Assembly: GCF_002901995.1 (NCBI RefSeq)
Contig: NZ_PPQN01000004.1
Span: 31,014 to 95,013 of the forward strand
From: Staphylococcus coagulans
Lineage (GTDB): Bacteria; Bacillota; Bacilli; Staphylococcales; Staphylococcaceae
Length of the DNA stretch: 64,000 nt
Direction: 5' to 3'
This document shows, piece by piece, positions 17,389-26,524 of the stretch. The notes below the pieces were generated by a model. The model ran no database searches and was not told the DNA's origin. It was given only the letters and a program-made list of their open reading frames with translations. A program made the translations under genes and the position numbers. Numbering within the stretch: the first letter of the stretch is position 1; the number at the start of each line of letters is the position of its first letter.

Positions 17389-17482
17389 TCGTTTTCAACC
17401 AAAAATAACCAATAACAATCACACAATGCATAAAAAAGACACATTTTAGTCATTTTTCAATCAAAAACAACCAAAATGTGCC
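17389..17482 (-). promoter_or_regulatory. Candidate FruR operator repeats
   Basis: Upstream of the -35 the minus strand contains several copies of a TGRTTGTTWTTGRTTG-like word (within about 17391-17422 and 17458-17474). Direct T-rich repeats of this type are operators of DeoR-family sugar regulators. Exact boundaries are uncertain. Confidence 0.45.
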
Positions 17483-17489
17483 ACTTCAC

Positions 17490-17969
17490 TTACTGGATTA
17501 CATCAACTGTCTGTGCTTGACTCATTCGAATTAGGTCTTCTGGTGCAACTCCCATTTGTACACCTCTTTGACCTGCACTCACAAATACAGTTTCACAAGC
17601 TAAAACAGCCGTATGAATCGTCGTTGGAAAATGTGTCTTCATCCCTATAGGTGAACAGCCACCGCGTATATAACCTGTTACTTTCTTCAAATCATCTAAA
17701 GGCATAAGATGTAACTTTTTCTCATTGACGGCAGCCGCTGCTGCTTTCATATCTAAGTGCGCATTAACTGGAATGACGAACACAAAATGGTCATGGTCAT
17801 CATTTTCAAGTACGAGTGTTTTATATACCGTATCTGTCTCTGCTTGAATTAAATCAGCCACTTCATGCCCTTCAATATGTGCATCACTCACAGGAAAAGT
17901 ACGTATCTCATATTCTACTTTCGCTTGATCTAACATGCGCATCGCATTTGTTTTCTTTTGCTTTGCCAT
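17490..17969 (-). CDS. ybaK: Cys-tRNA(Pro) deacylase YbaK
   Basis: A 159-residue YbaK/EbsC-type trans-editing protein that hydrolyses Cys-tRNA(Pro). The substrate-pocket lysine lies in DTVYKTLVLEN and the glycine-rich GYIRGGCSPIGMK is the family signature. The length is typical. It is co-directional with the TagF-like gene 23 bases upstream and may be read from the same transcript. Confident family call. Confidence 0.92.
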   Translation of the reverse strand: MAKQKKTNAMRMLDQAKVEYEIRTFPVSDAHIEGHEVADLIQAETDTVYKTLVLENDDHDHFVFVIPVNAHLDMKAAAAAVNEKKLHLMPLDDLKKVTGYIRGGCSPIGMKTHFPTTIHTAVLACETVFVSAGQRGVQMGVAPEDLIRMSQAQTVDVIQ

Positions 17970-17992
17970 GATATCCCTTCTTTCAAGTCTTA

Positions 17993-20317
17993 CTATTGTT
18001 CTAAGATAAACTGTGCTACTTTGTTATCACTCTCAATTTGATCATAGGTCATAAGCTCCTTTGTCATTTTTTGATGGTCCACATGTTTATTTTGCAAAAT
18101 CATGTTCTGAATTTGTTCGATGCTTTGACCTACTTTTTGAATGTTTGTAAATTGTTCAATATCAAAGTAGAAACCGATATCTTGTTGATAACGCGTCGTA
18201 TCTTCATCAAGGATAAGTATAGGTCGATTTAAGTGTGCAAAATCAAAAATTGCGGACGAATAATCTGTTATTAAGACATCTGAAATTAAATACAATTCTT
18301 GAATATCAACCAATTCATTGAAGAAACAATGAATTCTTGGGTGCAATCGATCATAGACTTCACGTAAATGCCCCTCGTTCGGATGCAGTTTAACAATCAT
18401 TTCATACTGATCAGGCAGCCCTTCTATCAATGACACAATATCAAGCGTCGAGACGGATTGACGTGTATCTTTTCGCCATGTAGGACAAAATAAAATATAT
18501 CGCGTCTCTTTATTCTTAGTAAACATATACTTTTCTTGGATTGCTGATCTTCTCTCCACATCTTCTTGATAGCGCATCAAATCACTATTTCTCGGTGCGC
18601 CTTCACGCAATATTTTTAAATTTGGATGCGTCTTCAATTGGAAGGCAGATTGAATATATTGTTCATATCGTGATGAAGATGAAAGTAAAACATTCCATTT
18701 TTTCATACGCGGTGCAAATTGCAGCGCTTGCTTTTGACGTTCTTGCTCATCCATTAAGTCATTTACCATCCGTTTTAACGGAAAACCATGCCATGTTTGA
18801 ACAACACATTGCTGGGGATGTTTCACCAATCGATCCCATAAATTCCCGTTAATTACAACGTAGGCACTTTTTTCAAAAGTACGCATATATGAACGTGTAC
18901 CAAATCGTATCGGCGTCATACCAAAAGCTCTAATCTCCAAATCAACTAACGGGTCTGCTGAACTTACGTAAATTTCTAATTCTGGATTTAATCTTTTAAG
19001 TGCACAAGCAATGTACTTAGGATCCCCTGAAAAGTTTTTGCCATGAAAAGATTCAATAAAGACGTGTTTTTTAGCGACTTGACGTTGACGAATTTGGCGT
19101 TGCTTCACATGTCCTTCAACTTTAAAAATAACTTGACGAACTTTATTATAAAATCGAGAACCTTTACGCAAGGGTCCTTTAGATGAAGACTCTAAATTTT
19201 GTTTTGTCTTGATTGCAAATCTTTTCGCCATTTCCTGAGCAAATTGGTATCTTGCCTTTATTTTTGGAGGCTGAATATCAGCTTGTTTCACTTGATGCTG
19301 TTGTGCGATTTCCAACGTTTTAGCAATGAGCGCATTTGTATCATTAATACGGACAAATTGTTGTTTTAAAACCTCAATATCTTCTTGTCTCTCTTGATTC
19401 GTGTACTGCGCACTAAAAGCTTGCAACAACGTATCGGCGTCTGATTTTAAATCTTTTTGAAGCCAGTGTACAGCATGAAAAGGTGTGTAGATGGCTTTTA
19501 ATACCTGATCGTCTCCAGGATAAAGGCATACACGATGCCCTTGTGCAATGGCTTCTAGTATGGAATAGCCCAATGTTTCATAAGGCGAAGATGAAAAATA
19601 AATATAAGATTCTGGTTCTGCTTCATTGATATGAACATTGCTTTCTAAACGATAATAACGCACTAAATTCTCATAAAGTTCAAGTGAAGGCCCATAGCCT
19701 TGAAGATATAAATGAATTTGTGATTGGTGACGTTCGTGTATGAAATAACGCATCATTTTTAATGCATAAGAAATATCTTTAATTTCGTCTTCAAAACGTG
19801 CTTTAATTAATAAATTATGAGTCGTAGCTGTAGGTGCTTGCGCTATTTTTAGATGATTTGTATTGACATACATCGGAAACACGTACGAATAATCATAGCG
19901 TTGTTCGAATGCTCGTGCAATGGCTTCTGTACTTACACGTACTGCATCGACCGCTTCTAACGCCAAGTCCATATGCGGTGAAATATAAGCTAACGGACTG
20001 TGAATTTCACCGAGTATCACTGTTTCAGGTGAAAGCTGTTTCACTTCGCGTGCAAATATAAAAAAGTCTTCTCGTGTGATGATCAATAAATCTGCGTACG
20101 CAATAGAATTTGCACCAAGAAACGATTGGAATTTTACATTTTTTAGTTGTCCACCTTCTTCTGCTATCAATGACTTTAATCGTTGTTTTCTCACACCCAT
20201 ATAGTTGACGTAAGTCACTTGATGACCTGCTTGGCACAACGATTGAATCAAATTTAAATTACTTCTAGTTGTGCCTCCTTTTTGAAAAATATGATAACCC
20301 AATATTTTAATATGCAT
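17993..20317 (-). CDS. Two-domain protein: GT4-like glycosyltransferase plus CDP-glycerol glycerophosphotransferase (TagF/TarF-like)
   Basis: A 774-residue protein. The N-terminal half (about 1-350) looks like a GT4 glycosyltransferase (GYHIFQKGGTTRSNLNLI at the start, YFSSSPYETLGYSILEA near 240). The C-terminal half (about 400-774) carries the TagF/TagB hallmarks QTWHGFPLKRM and LITDYSSAIFDFAHLNRP. The likely role is wall polymer or glycan assembly at the cytoplasmic membrane face; the acceptor is unknown. I choose ATG at 20317 since AGGAG precedes it by ten bases; an upstream in-frame start at 20347 lacks a ribosome site. It is distant from any tar cluster in this window. Confidence 0.85.
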   Translation of the reverse strand: MHIKILGYHIFQKGGTTRSNLNLIQSLCQAGHQVTYVNYMGVRKQRLKSLIAEEGGQLKNVKFQSFLGANSIAYADLLIITREDFFIFAREVKQLSPETVILGEIHSPLAYISPHMDLALEAVDAVRVSTEAIARAFEQRYDYSYVFPMYVNTNHLKIAQAPTATTHNLLIKARFEDEIKDISYALKMMRYFIHERHQSQIHLYLQGYGPSLELYENLVRYYRLESNVHINEAEPESYIYFSSSPYETLGYSILEAIAQGHRVCLYPGDDQVLKAIYTPFHAVHWLQKDLKSDADTLLQAFSAQYTNQERQEDIEVLKQQFVRINDTNALIAKTLEIAQQHQVKQADIQPPKIKARYQFAQEMAKRFAIKTKQNLESSSKGPLRKGSRFYNKVRQVIFKVEGHVKQRQIRQRQVAKKHVFIESFHGKNFSGDPKYIACALKRLNPELEIYVSSADPLVDLEIRAFGMTPIRFGTRSYMRTFEKSAYVVINGNLWDRLVKHPQQCVVQTWHGFPLKRMVNDLMDEQERQKQALQFAPRMKKWNVLLSSSSRYEQYIQSAFQLKTHPNLKILREGAPRNSDLMRYQEDVERRSAIQEKYMFTKNKETRYILFCPTWRKDTRQSVSTLDIVSLIEGLPDQYEMIVKLHPNEGHLREVYDRLHPRIHCFFNELVDIQELYLISDVLITDYSSAIFDFAHLNRPILILDEDTTRYQQDIGFYFDIEQFTNIQKVGQSIEQIQNMILQNKHVDHQKMTKELMTYDQIESDNKVAQFILEQ

Positions 20318-20445
20318 ATCGAATTCGCTCCTAATTTTACTTTTCAATTTCTCCTATTATATCACGAAAGCTTTGCCTTTTCGGCTGATAACATTAGCCC
20401 GCACTTTCTCACTTTTTTCTATCATTTTATGTATTCAAAAATAAA

Positions 20446-20515
20446 ACCTCGTTCATAGAATCAAGATAGGTGGCTTATTTTAAAACCATTCAATCCATAT
20501 TTCTATCAACGAGGT
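20446..20515 (-). terminator. Terminator of norA
   Basis: ACCTCGTT and AACGAGGT (20446-20453 with 20508-20515) pair, extended by a TTCTAT/ATAGAA stem after a small internal mismatch. On the minus strand the hairpin is followed by TTTTATTTTT. Confidence 0.75.
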
Positions 20516-20569
20516 GTCATTTCATCATTTACCCACATGGATGTATGTTTTGATTTTAGTGAAAAATCA

Positions 20570-21733
20570 TTACTTGCTTTTTTGATATTTCCCTCTAAAC
20601 TGGCTTTCAATGACAATGACCACGCAACCTAATATCATAAAAGCGATAGACATTAGTAACGGATATTCAATATCGATATCGTAAAGCGTTCCTGCAATTA
20701 ATGGGCCAATAAAGTTCCCCATACTTGTAAATGTCGAATTCAATCCCCCAGCAAAACCTTGACGATGCCCTGCTATATTTGAAAAATAATTGGTAAGGGC
20801 TGGACGAATTAAATCAAAGCCAATAAAGACAACAAAACATAACAACATGACATGCCAATACGTATGCGCATAGATTAATAATACTAAAATAATCATTGAA
20901 TAAATCAAAGCATAGGCGATAAATTTCAATTCACTAAAATAACGCATCATTTTATCAAACAAGAACACTTGGAAGATGGCTCCCAAGACGCCTCCACCTG
21001 TAATGGCAATCGAAATATCTACCGGTTTGAAGTTAATTTTATCTGCTGTATATAGCGGGAATAACGTTTCAAATGCAGATAAACCAAATGCAAGGATTAA
21101 CGTCAGTATGGCAGGCGTAATAAATACTTTATAGTTAATTTTTCCAAGTTCGGCGTTATCAAACTGATGAAAACCTTGCGTCGTTTGTTTCTTTGGAGAA
21201 TGGACGTAGATGACCGTTCCGACAAAAGCTAATGCACCAAGTGCCCCAGCCACAACGAACGGCATACGATGTGAGATTTCAGCAAAGAAACCACCCGCGC
21301 CTGGACCTAGAATGTAGCCTGCTGATATAATCGCTGACATATACCCGAAGTTACGCGCTTTATCTTTTGAAGGTGATAAATCTGCAATCAAACCGGTCAC
21401 ACCTGGCATTACCATTCCTGCACTCAAACCACCTAATACGCGAGAAAGGATTAAATATGAAAATGTGTGGCTTGCTGCAAATAAAAATTCAGAAACACTA
21501 AACAGCACAAGCCCAATACAAATAATTAATTTTTTACCTAAACGGTCGGCTAATGCGCCTCCGAAAGGTGAAATAATCATTTGTGCAAGCGCAAAAACAG
21601 CGACGAGTATTCCAAGATCAGATCCAGTTAACCCTAAATCCTTTAAATAGATAGGAAGTACTGGAATTACGAGTCCAATTCCTAGAAATACTAGAAAAAT
21701 ATTTAAGTATAAAATAATAAACTGTTTATTCAT
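20570..21733 (-). CDS. norA: MFS multidrug efflux pump NorA
   Basis: A proton-driven exporter of quinolones, dyes and biocides. The 387-residue protein with 12 predicted helices is highly similar along its length to S. aureus NorA as I know it, including GGALADRLGKKLIICIGL, GVTGLIADLSPS and RQGFAGGLNSTFTSMGNFIG. GGGAGGGAAG precedes the start. It is monocistronic. In S. aureus norA responds to MgrA, whose gene lies 6 kb away here. It is a chromosomal housekeeping pump, not an acquired resistance gene. Confidence 0.95.
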   Translation of the reverse strand: MNKQFIILYLNIFLVFLGIGLVIPVLPIYLKDLGLTGSDLGILVAVFALAQMIISPFGGALADRLGKKLIICIGLVLFSVSEFLFAASHTFSYLILSRVLGGLSAGMVMPGVTGLIADLSPSKDKARNFGYMSAIISAGYILGPGAGGFFAEISHRMPFVVAGALGALAFVGTVIYVHSPKKQTTQGFHQFDNAELGKINYKVFITPAILTLILAFGLSAFETLFPLYTADKINFKPVDISIAITGGGVLGAIFQVFLFDKMMRYFSELKFIAYALIYSMIILVLLIYAHTYWHVMLLCFVVFIGFDLIRPALTNYFSNIAGHRQGFAGGLNSTFTSMGNFIGPLIAGTLYDIDIEYPLLMSIAFMILGCVVIVIESQFRGKYQKSK

Positions 21734-22139
21734 ACACTTCCCTCCCTCAATGCATTCAAAATATTAAAACATTATATAACAACGACTTAACAAAATAAAG
21801 AACAAAAACTCAAATCAAACCATTTAAAATATCTATTTAAAATAAAATTTTAGCGTTTATTTTTGTCTTTTTCAAAATAGATAGCCCGCTATGCAAAAAT
21901 TCCCATCTCATCGGCTTAGAACTGACGGTGCTCATATTTAATCAATATACACACTATGCCCTTATAATATCAGGATTTAGACTATCCATAGTCTCTTTCA
22001 TATCCTTCATTTACCCTGTTTCAATGAGAAACAAATTTAATCATATGTATATTTTTTTGTTCTGCTCTTATAAAATATTTGAATCCTTTTTCATAACAAG
22101 TTATCCTTATTTGCGCATAACATAGAAGGAGGCTTGATA
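21734..22139. other. AT-rich intergenic region between norA and the DUF1361 gene
   Basis: This must hold the divergent promoters of norA and of the membrane-protein cluster. A TATAAT on the minus strand about 40 bases before norA is a likely -10 with a poor -35. An ATCTATTT/AAATAGAT inverted repeat (21831-21838 with 21875-21882) is the only other structure. The 65-codon plus-strand frame at 21928 has no ribosome site. Confidence 0.45.
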
Positions 22140-22757
22140 ATGAAAGCACGTTATATTGCACGTTTATTTTATATTGTCTTTTTCATCATCTCACTTTTTT
22201 CACCTACGCAATATAAATTTATAGCACTTAATATTACACTTGCCTACATTCCTTTAGAGCTTGCACTTTTGCTTAAACTCTTTCTTCCAAAACGCTGGTT
22301 TGAATGGCCATTATTTTTAGTGTTTTTGACAGTGTTTATTTTAATGTTACCTAATACCTTTTATATGATGACAGATTTGATACATCTTAATCATTTCGGC
22401 TTTGATTTCCTATTAGGTCTTAATCTCATAGAGTGGACCAATTTTGCTCTATTGACAGCTTCTGTCATGTTTGCGGCATATTGTTATGTATTAATCATAT
22501 TAGAACTTTATCATATGATAACATCGAAGTGGTTTAGGGTTTTAGTCCTGCTTGGCATGATGATTTTAAACGGCGTCGGTATTTATGTAGGTCGTTTTTT
22601 ACGCTTCCACAGTGTACACGTCATTAATCATCCATTTTCTGTCATATGGTCAACGTTAAAAGCCATTGATACCCCCGCAATGATTTTCATTTCGTTAATC
22701 GTTGGCTTACAAGCACTCTTATTAATATTTGTGAAAGGGGTACGCAGTCACACATGA
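22140..22757 (+). CDS. DUF1361 membrane protein
   Basis: A 205-residue protein with about six membrane helices and the DUF1361 signatures LPNTFYMMTDLIHL (about 78-91) and VGIYVGRFLRFHSVHVINHP. The family function is unknown. AGGAGG lies 7 bases before ATG at 22140, so this ATG, not the TTG two codons earlier, is the start. It overlaps the next small membrane gene by four bases (ATGA) and a CPBP protease gene follows, giving a three-gene membrane operon. Confidence 0.85.
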   Translation: MKARYIARLFYIVFFIISLFSPTQYKFIALNITLAYIPLELALLLKLFLPKRWFEWPLFLVFLTVFILMLPNTFYMMTDLIHLNHFGFDFLLGLNLIEWTNFALLTASVMFAAYCYVLIILELYHMITSKWFRVLVLLGMMILNGVGIYVGRFLRFHSVHVINHPFSVIWSTLKAIDTPAMIFISLIVGLQALLLIFVKGVRSHT

Positions 22758-23026
22758 ATATGTTCTTTATTATTGTCATTGCCATCGTATTGATACAAGC
22801 AATCATTGCTATACTCTATTCTCAAATGAATTGGCCATGGTATGTATGTCTTATTGTCTTTTCATTTCCGTTTGGTGTCGCATTGTTTTTAATACAATTA
22901 CTCTATTACGAACGTTTTCATAAAGATTGGGATGTCACGTTTAAAACAAAATTATTACTAAAGTATAGTTATATTTTGACGTTTTTAGAATTTGTTGCAT
23001 TGTATTTAATCATTTTTGTGGTTTAA
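22754..23026 (+). CDS. Small three-helix membrane protein, unknown function
   Basis: A 90-residue hydrophobic protein with three predicted helices (about 3-22, 27-48 and 68-89). No family is recognised. Its ATG overlaps the stop of the DUF1361 gene (ATGA), so translation is coupled. It ends 35 bases before the CPBP gene. The coupling suggests that it works with the DUF1361 protein, but nothing in the sequence shows how. Confidence 0.7.
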   Translation: MNMFFIIVIAIVLIQAIIAILYSQMNWPWYVCLIVFSFPFGVALFLIQLLYYERFHKDWDVTFKTKLLLKYSYILTFLEFVALYLIIFVV

Positions 23027-23061
23027 TAGTATCATCATAGTTCATATATGGAGGTCATCTT

Positions 23062-23775
23062 ATGCGCGCATCTTCAAATCATCCTGTTGCCTGGAGAGAC
23101 CTATGGGCATTTGTGATTTATTTTTTAGTTCAAGTCATCTTAGCAAAACTTTTTAGCTTATTGTTAGTTCCGTTGCATAATTTTCCAGTAAGTTTATTGT
23201 TTCTCATTATTGGGATTATCACTGCATTAACGGTGATTGGATATTTAATTTGGTCCCATCGACATCATTGGAAAGAAAAAATAATCCATGCTATTAAAGC
23301 GTCTCGAAAGTATATTGGTACGATGATTGGTGCTTATTTCCTTTATATTTTTGCCAATGGGCTCATGACATATCTTTTTAAATTTTTACCAGAGCAATGG
23401 CAATTTAAGGAAACAGGGAATCAAGAAAGCTTAATGCTTTTTTTCAATGATCCAAAATGGTTACCGCTTGCGTTTTTAAGCATTGTTATTTTATCTCCTA
23501 TTACGGAAGAGTTACTATTTCGACATGTGTTAATTGGGGAACTCGGCAAAAAAGTTGGATATGTAATAACAGGGATTATTTCCACCGTCGTTTTTGCGCT
23601 TTTACATATGCAAGCGGCACAATCTCCATTCGAAATTTTCCCATATCTATTTTTAGGACTCATGTTTACCTATACTTATATTAAAAGTGGATGCAATATT
23701 GCAATTTCAATTATGATGCACATGTTTAACAACTTTATGGCGTTTATCATTATGGTAATTCAACTTCACGCGTAG
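23062..23775 (+). CDS. CPBP-family intramembrane glutamic protease
   Basis: A 237-residue polytopic protein of the CPBP (CAAX protease / bacteriocin-processing) family. The three catalytic motifs are visible: EELLFRHVL (EExxxR), FALLHMQ with the first histidine, and MMHMFNN with the final H-x-x-x-N. Relatives mature peptides, take part in bacteriocin immunity, or modulate signalling, so the substrate is open. TATATGGAGGTCATCTT precedes the start. It is the last gene of the DUF1361 cluster, closed by a strong terminator. Confidence 0.88.
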   Translation: MRASSNHPVAWRDLWAFVIYFLVQVILAKLFSLLLVPLHNFPVSLLFLIIGIITALTVIGYLIWSHRHHWKEKIIHAIKASRKYIGTMIGAYFLYIFANGLMTYLFKFLPEQWQFKETGNQESLMLFFNDPKWLPLAFLSIVILSPITEELLFRHVLIGELGKKVGYVITGIISTVVFALLHMQAAQSPFEIFPYLFLGLMFTYTYIKSGCNIAISIMMHMFNNFMAFIIMVIQLHA

Positions 23776-23787
23776 TGTAATTGATAC

Positions 23788-23836
23788 AGGGGTGTTACTT
23801 TGATTTCAAATCGAAAGTAACACCCCTCTTTTTTTA
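23788..23836 (+). terminator. Strong terminator after the CPBP gene
   Basis: AGGGGTGTTACTTT (23788-23801) pairs perfectly with AAAGTAACACCCCT (23814-23827), followed by C and eight T residues. Confidence 0.95.
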
Positions 23837-23876
23837 TAACATCACAGTGTTATTCAATCGTTTATTCTTCACATAA

Positions 23877-23930
23877 AAGATGACTCAATTTTTAAAAATG
23901 TCTATACAGATTTAAAAATCGAGTCATCTT
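23877..23930 (-). terminator. Probable terminator of mdh
   Basis: AAGATGACTC-ATTTTTAAA (from 23877) is an inverted repeat of TTTAAAAAT-GAGTCATCTT (to 23930) with one mismatch. On the minus strand it leads into TTTTATG. Confidence 0.6.
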
Positions 23931-23975
23931 CTAAAATGTCGCTAGACCAAACTTAATCTATTTTTATACGTCGAT

Positions 23976-24929
23976 TTAATGTGATTGTGATGACGTTGCT
24001 TTTAATGAGGCTTTTACGGATTCAACCGCTTCAACCGAATGCGCTAATTGTTGCTGTTCATCTTCATTCAGTTCTAATTCGATAATGCGTTCTACACCAT
24101 TCGCACCTAAGATGGCAGGTACACCAATATAAATATCATTTAATTGATATTCCCCTTGGCAGAATGCAATCGTTGGAAGTACCCGCTTCTGATCTTCTAA
24201 AATAGCAAGAACCATTTCATATACTGCTGCAGCAGGTGCATAATATGCAGAACCGTTGCCTAATAGTTTTACAATTTCTGCGCCACCTTTTCTTGTTCTT
24301 TCAACAATAGCGTCTATTTGTTCTTGTGGCATAAGCTCAGTTAATAAAACGCCGTTCACTTGGCTGTGACGAATTAAAGGGACCATAGTATCTCCATGTC
24401 CACCTAAAACAAGCCCTGTCACATCTTTCACTGCGACGCCGAGCGCTTCAGCTACAAAAGTATTAAATCTCGCTGTATCTAAAACACCTGATTGACCCAT
24501 AACTCTTTCACTAGGAAAGCCGGACGTGCGATAAACGGTATAAGTCATCGCATCGACAGGATTAGTTAATACAATGATTGTACAGTTTGGCGAGTATTTA
24601 ACTACTTTTTGAGTGACCTCGACCATAATTTCTTCATTCGTTTGAACTAAATCGTCTCGACTCATCCCCGGTTGTCTTGGCAGGCCAGCTGTAATTACCA
24701 CAACATCAGAATCTTTAGTTTCTGCATAGTCCACAGTTGCATGCACATGTACATTAAACCCTAAAATTGCACCACTTTGTTGCATATCCAAGGCTTTCCC
24801 TTTCATCACCGATTCATTTTTTTCTCGGTCTACAAGTAAGACATCTGCATGACCATGCATCGCAATAATAAATGCTAATGTTGCACCTGTATGACCTGAT
24901 CCAATGATAGAAACTTTTTTACGTTTCAT
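23976..24929 (-). CDS. mdh: NAD-dependent malate dehydrogenase
   Basis: Interconverts malate and oxaloacetate. The 317-residue protein belongs to the LDH/MDH family: [10 protein letters not shown] at the nucleotide site and the catalytic histidine in [10 protein letters not shown]. The substrate loop reads [12 protein letters not shown]; arginine where lactate dehydrogenases have glutamine points to malate. The start is ATG at 24929, with AAGGGGG about eight bases upstream; an in-frame GTG two codons earlier is less well placed. A lactate-specific role cannot be fully excluded. The S. aureus strains I know use malate:quinone oxidoreductase instead. Confidence 0.87.
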   Translation of the reverse strand: MKRKKVSIIGSGHTGATLAFIIAMHGHADVLLVDREKNESVMKGKALDMQQSGAILGFNVHVHATVDYAETKDSDVVVITAGLPRQPGMSRDDLVQTNEEIMVEVTQKVVKYSPNCTIIVLTNPVDAMTYTVYRTSGFPSERVMGQSGVLDTARFNTFVAEALGVAVKDVTGLVLGGHGDTMVPLIRHSQVNGVLLTELMPQEQIDAIVERTRKGGAEIVKLLGNGSAYYAPAAAVYEMVLAILEDQKRVLPTIAFCQGEYQLNDIYIGVPAILGANGVERIIELELNEDEQQQLAHSVEAVESVKASLKATSSQSH

Positions 24930-25170
24930 GTTCACTACCCCCTTGTATATCCTCGTCTTTATTATAACACCCTCAAGTTGCTTTTTTCATTTTTAGAGTA
25001 AAATCATTTGCATCTTTTTTTATCTTCCATTGCAAATCTATAGACACAAAAAGCACGTCCCTATCACAAAGTACGTATGCGATACTTCGTTTGGCACAAA
25101 GGCAATTCAAATACTTATCAAATTCTCGTTACTTTAGGGAATAAACAATGCGTCCTTATCAAATAAAAAC

Positions 25171-25217
25171 GGCACTTTTACATCACGCTTTTTCAATAAG
25201 CTGATCATAAAAGTGCC
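25171..25217 (-). terminator. Terminator of the small membrane-protein gene
   Basis: GGCACTTTTA (25171-25180) pairs with TAAAAGTGCC (25208-25217), and GATC/AGCTT inner segments extend the stem. On the minus strand GTTTTTATTT follows. Confidence 0.85.
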
Positions 25218-25227
25218 ATTCTATACA

Positions 25228-25509
25228 TTAGTGATATTTGAAAAGCATATATAAGTATAACGAAAATGCGCCAATCATTAACACGGTCATCATTAATAAA
25301 TACAATGTTGTACGACCATATTTAAATAAGAATGCGATGAACATCGCGATAACGTTATAAACCATAAAAATACCAAAAACTGTAACTAACCAAACCGTAT
25401 CAGGTGAAAAAATAAATAAAAATGCAACGATGAGTCCAAAAATAATATAAGGTATGGCGATGACGTTGCGTTCAAAACGACTACGTTTAATTTTTTCTTC
25501 TTCTGTCAT
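25228..25509 (-). CDS. Small three-helix membrane protein, unknown function
   Basis: A 93-residue protein with a charged N-terminal tail (TEEEKIKRSRFERN) followed by three predicted membrane helices. No family is recognised. AGGGGCAGTC precedes the start. It is followed directly by a strong terminator and separated by 80 bases from the aldo/keto reductase upstream, so it may be the last gene of that transcript or stand alone. Confidence 0.7.
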   Translation of the reverse strand: MTEEEKIKRSRFERNVIAIPYIIFGLIVAFLFIFSPDTVWLVTVFGIFMVYNVIAMFIAFLFKYGRTTLYLLMMTVLMIGAFSLYLYMLFKYH

Positions 25510-25589
25510 AAGACTGCCCCTAACTTCAATTCGTAATAATCCGATTTTACAATGTTTTTAACGATGATGCACCGACAAGTTGTGACAAA

Positions 25590-26498
25590 TTATGGAATAT
25601 CATAGCCTTGTGCTGCAGTAAATATATCAAACCATTCTTGGTCATATAATTCAATATCAAGCCCTTGGATAACACGATCAAGCCGCTCTAACTGTTGCGT
25701 CCCTACAATCGGCATAATCTGAGCGGGATGCTTTTTAAACCAAGCCGAAACAATGGCTTCAACAGTTGTGTGATGTGCTTGTGCAATACGTTTAAGTACT
25801 GTCATGACACGTTGTCCTTTTTGATCGTCGCTTTGAAATAGTGCACCACCAGCAAAAGGACTCCAAGCCATTAATTTGACGTTTTCCCGTTGCATATCAT
25901 CAATCGTGCCATCTTGAAAAGCGGTCAATTGATATGGAGAAATTTCAATTTGGTTCACTGCAATATGAAATTTATCGTCTTTCAAACATCGATTAAGCAA
26001 TTCATATTGCGCGCGTTTAAAATTAGATACACCAAACGAACGAATTTTACCTTCATCTACCAAATCTTTCACAGCATCTGTAATTTCACATGGTTTCATT
26101 AGTGGCGAAGGTCGGTGAATGAGTAAACTATCTAAGTAATCAACTTGAAGTTCTTTTAATGATCGCTCTACTGCACGCTTAATATGTATTTTACTAAGAT
26201 CATATCGATGTGCGGTTTGATGAGGATGAATTGCGTTTGGCTGAACAATCCCACACTTTGTAACAATCTGCAGTTGATCTCTAAGTGAAGGGGATAACGC
26301 AAGCGCCTTGCCAAACATCCCTTCTACAGTATAGTGACCATAAATATCTGCATGGTCCACGGTTGTGACACCTCGCTCAACCAATTCATGAATAAAGCGA
26401 TTCATTTCTTGTGATGACATTCCCCACTGATCTGCGCGATAAAATCCTTGAATAATTCTTGAATAGTGTACATGTTGATTAATTGCAATCTTCTCCAT
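25590..26498 (-). CDS. Aldo/keto reductase (YdhF-like)
   Basis: A 302-residue NADPH-dependent aldo/keto reductase. The catalytic tetrad is visible: Asp and Tyr in VDHADIYGHY, Lys in IVTKCG, His in LLIHRP. The C-terminal KKHPAQIMPIVGT is the family's cofactor region. The substrate is unknown. AGAGGTG lies six bases before ATG at 26498, so the three extra upstream codons are not used. It is 26 bases downstream of the CobW gene and probably co-transcribed with it. Confidence 0.9.
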   Translation of the reverse strand: MEKIAINQHVHYSRIIQGFYRADQWGMSSQEMNRFIHELVERGVTTVDHADIYGHYTVEGMFGKALALSPSLRDQLQIVTKCGIVQPNAIHPHQTAHRYDLSKIHIKRAVERSLKELQVDYLDSLLIHRPSPLMKPCEITDAVKDLVDEGKIRSFGVSNFKRAQYELLNRCLKDDKFHIAVNQIEISPYQLTAFQDGTIDDMQRENVKLMAWSPFAGGALFQSDDQKGQRVMTVLKRIAQAHHTTVEAIVSAWFKKHPAQIMPIVGTQQLERLDRVIQGLDIELYDQEWFDIFTAAQGYDIP

Positions 26499-26524
26499 AA
26501 ATAACACCTCTTGATTGATCCATA

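Noticed and set aside
20570..21733. norA read as an acquired resistance gene
   Set aside because: It is the core chromosomal pump of staphylococci, with no mobile-element signs around it.
21928..22125. A 65-codon hydrophobic frame starting MLIF, resembling Fst-type toxins
   Set aside because: It is too long, lacks the Fst core and ribosome site, and no antisense RNA promoter is evident.
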